This document shows, piece by piece, positions 5,834 to 6,590 of a DNA stretch of 6,590 bases. The stretch covers positions 1 to 6,590 of the forward strand of contig JAEEYS010000134.1 in NCBI GenBank assembly GCA_016288255.1. Direction: 5' to 3'. The position numbers and the translations under genes are program-made. The notes under the pieces are model-generated. The model made no database searches. It saw only the letters and a list, made by a program, of their open reading frames with translations, and was not told the origin of the DNA. How positions within the stretch are numbered: the first letter of the stretch is position 1; the number at the start of each line of letters is the position of its first letter. Source of the stretch: Bacillota bacterium. GTDB taxonomy: Bacteria > Bacillota > Tb-RUG-66.

Positions 5834-6034
5834 TCACGCTTTTCTTCTAAAAGTGATCACAAACGCTCCCTTTATCTGCACAGAGGTTGCCATGTAATCA
5901 TAGGTAACCAATTCCCAGCCCTCTGCGGCTCTTTCATTCAGCAGTTCATCCAATTCCGCGATATCATTTTCATTTGCTTTGTCCGAAAACCATTTGGTGC
6001 TGACTTTTAAAATCTCTGTTTTATAAGTATACAT
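5834..6034 (-). CDS. Small DUF4177-family protein
   Basis: A 66-residue soluble protein of unknown function. It starts MYTYKTEILKVSTKWF, has an acidic helical middle (ENDIAELDELLNERAAEGWELV) and ends with a strand-like GAFVITFRRKA. The pattern YKTxxL, then LxxLLNExAxEGWELV, then a final basic strand is characteristic of DUF4177 proteins, and the length is normal. The ATG at 6034 is preceded by AAGGAG at 6044-6049 with 9-nt spacing. It follows the HMA protein gene by 26 bases without a promoter or terminator between them, so it is probably the last gene of that operon. Two consecutive stops (TGA, TAA) end it. A role in metal handling is only suggested by the neighbours. Confidence 0.85.
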   Translation of the reverse strand: MYTYKTEILKVSTKWFSDKANENDIAELDELLNERAAEGWELVTYDYMATSVQIKGAFVITFRRKA

Positions 6035-6060
6035 GTCCTTATTCTCCTTATTTTGATTCT

Positions 6061-6465
6061 TTATTCTTTCTCATCCGACAAAATCTTCATGTCGGACAGG
6101 ATATAGCCTGCTTCCCTGACCACCTTTGACAACACTTTCTTGTCCGGCGGATCTTTCAGATACACTTTTGCGCTGTGCTGTCCCATATCCACTTTTGCCC
6201 AAACACCTTCCAGTGCATTGAAAGCATTTTCCACACGGCGGGAGCAGTTTTCACAAACCATCCCTTCGATTTTTATTTCAGCCGCATACGGATAATGCTT
6301 TTTGTTTTTGTCTGCTATCGATACTTTTTTCTCCGCTGTCTCATATTCTCCGCAGCATCCGCCGCCGCGGCGCATCTTTTTCATTACATGGCTGACTGCC
6401 CATGCCAAAACAACGATCACTATGAGAACGATCCCTATTTCTATCGGATCAACTGTATTTCCCAT
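6061..6465 (-). CDS. Membrane-anchored heavy-metal-associated (HMA) domain protein
   Basis: A 134-residue predicted metal-binding protein. The N-terminal hydrophobic segment at about residues 8-25 (IEIGIVLIVIVVLAWAV) is followed by a basic KKMRRGGGCCGE stretch (C37, C38) that resembles FeoB-associated Cys-rich proteins. An HMA fold spans about residues 60-125, with the metal-binding motif GMVCENC (C71, C74) and the usual RVENAFNALEGVWAKVD continuation. HMA domains with CxxC typically bind Cu(I) or similar soft metals and pass them between partners. Here the domain would lie on the cytoplasmic side if the basic residues follow the positive-inside rule. The ATG at 6465 has GGAGGTG (6473-6479) 7 nt upstream. 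It overlaps the preceding Cys-rich gene by 17 bases, which suggests translational coupling. The metal and partner (FeoB, a P-type ATPase or other) cannot be decided from this window. Confidence 0.9.
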   Translation of the reverse strand: MGNTVDPIEIGIVLIVIVVLAWAVSHVMKKMRRGGGCCGEYETAEKKVSIADKNKKHYPYAAEIKIEGMVCENCSRRVENAFNALEGVWAKVDMGQHSAKVYLKDPPDKKVLSKVVREAGYILSDMKILSDEKE

Positions 6466-6590
6466 TTCGTTTCACCTCCGCATCAAAACAGACGCTATGG
6501 CAATCCCCGCAGTCGCCGCTGCATCCTCTTTTTTCTTTTTTACTACGGAGTACTTTATTTACTGCCAGAATAAAAACAGCCGCAATGACA
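6449..6590 (-). CDS. FeoB-associated Cys-rich membrane protein (5' end outside window)
   Basis: The visible 46 residues begin inside a hydrophobic segment (VIAAVFILAV). They continue with the basic NKVLRSKKEKRG and a cysteine cluster CSGDCGDCHSVC, then end EVKRNGKYS before TGA. A single helix, a Lys/Arg stretch and a GC-rich Cys tail in a protein of about 50-60 residues is the pattern of the FeoB-associated Cys-rich membrane proteins, which usually follow feoB, the ferrous-iron transporter gene. Only the first residues should be missing. Its last 17 bases overlap the start of the HMA gene, and the HMA ribosome binding site lies inside this coding sequence. An feoA/feoB pair just beyond the right edge is the expectation (inferred). 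Confidence 0.8.
   Translation of the reverse strand, partial: VIAAVFILAVNKVLRSKKEKRGCSGDCGDCHSVCFDAEVKRNGKYS

Noticed and set aside
6175..6573. Plus-strand 132-codon frame over the HMA gene
   Set aside because: It is antisense to the HMA and Cys-rich genes. Its apparent Cys and His residues come from the reverse complement of other codons, and there is no ribosome binding site.
1..6590. tRNA or rRNA genes, CRISPR arrays, insertion sequences, attachment sites
   Set aside because: I saw no cloverleaf, regular spacer-repeat array, transposase fragment or flanking terminal repeats anywhere in the window.

Overview
The window looks like chromosomal DNA of a low-GC Gram-positive bacterium of the Clostridia type. 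Shine-Dalgarno sites are strong (AGGAGG, AAGGAG, GGAGGTG), promoters are sigma-A-like with TATAAT cores, and intrinsic terminators are T-rich. The protein types also fit: mraZ-rsmH-ftsL, a DUF815 ATPase, a clostridial-type polysaccharide deacetylase with an FDAAWG motif, and a FeoB-associated Cys-rich protein next to an HMA protein. I cannot name a genus from sequence alone.

Layout by position. Positions 1-1768, minus strand: the first three genes of the division and cell wall (dcw) cluster, read mraZ, rsmH, then ftsL, which runs off the left edge. Positions 1769-1958: the mraZ leader and promoter, with a 10-bp-phased repeat array that matches a MraZ operator. Positions 1959-2207: a very T-rich stretch in which I see no gene. 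Positions 2196-3577, minus: a DUF815 AAA ATPase with its own promoter and terminator. Positions 3632-4775, minus: lgt with an acidic C-terminal tail, its own promoter and terminator. Positions 4866-5725, plus: a membrane-anchored polysaccharide deacetylase, divergent from lgt. Positions 5717-6590, minus: the end of a likely metal operon (FeoB-associated Cys-rich protein, then a membrane-anchored HMA protein, then a DUF4177 protein). It converges on the deacetylase gene and shares a bidirectional terminator with it.

Most of the window concerns the cell envelope. MraZ controls the dcw operon, RsmH modifies 16S rRNA, FtsL belongs to the divisome, Lgt performs the first step of lipoprotein maturation, and the deacetylase probably acts on peptidoglycan or another surface glycan. 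The right end is a separate metal-handling unit. The window holds mostly recognisable families, and I see no clear undescribed system. The most useful non-coding signal is the MraZ-box array. The least explained items are an in-frame reading stretch after the tandem stops of the DUF4177 gene, and the acidic tail of Lgt.
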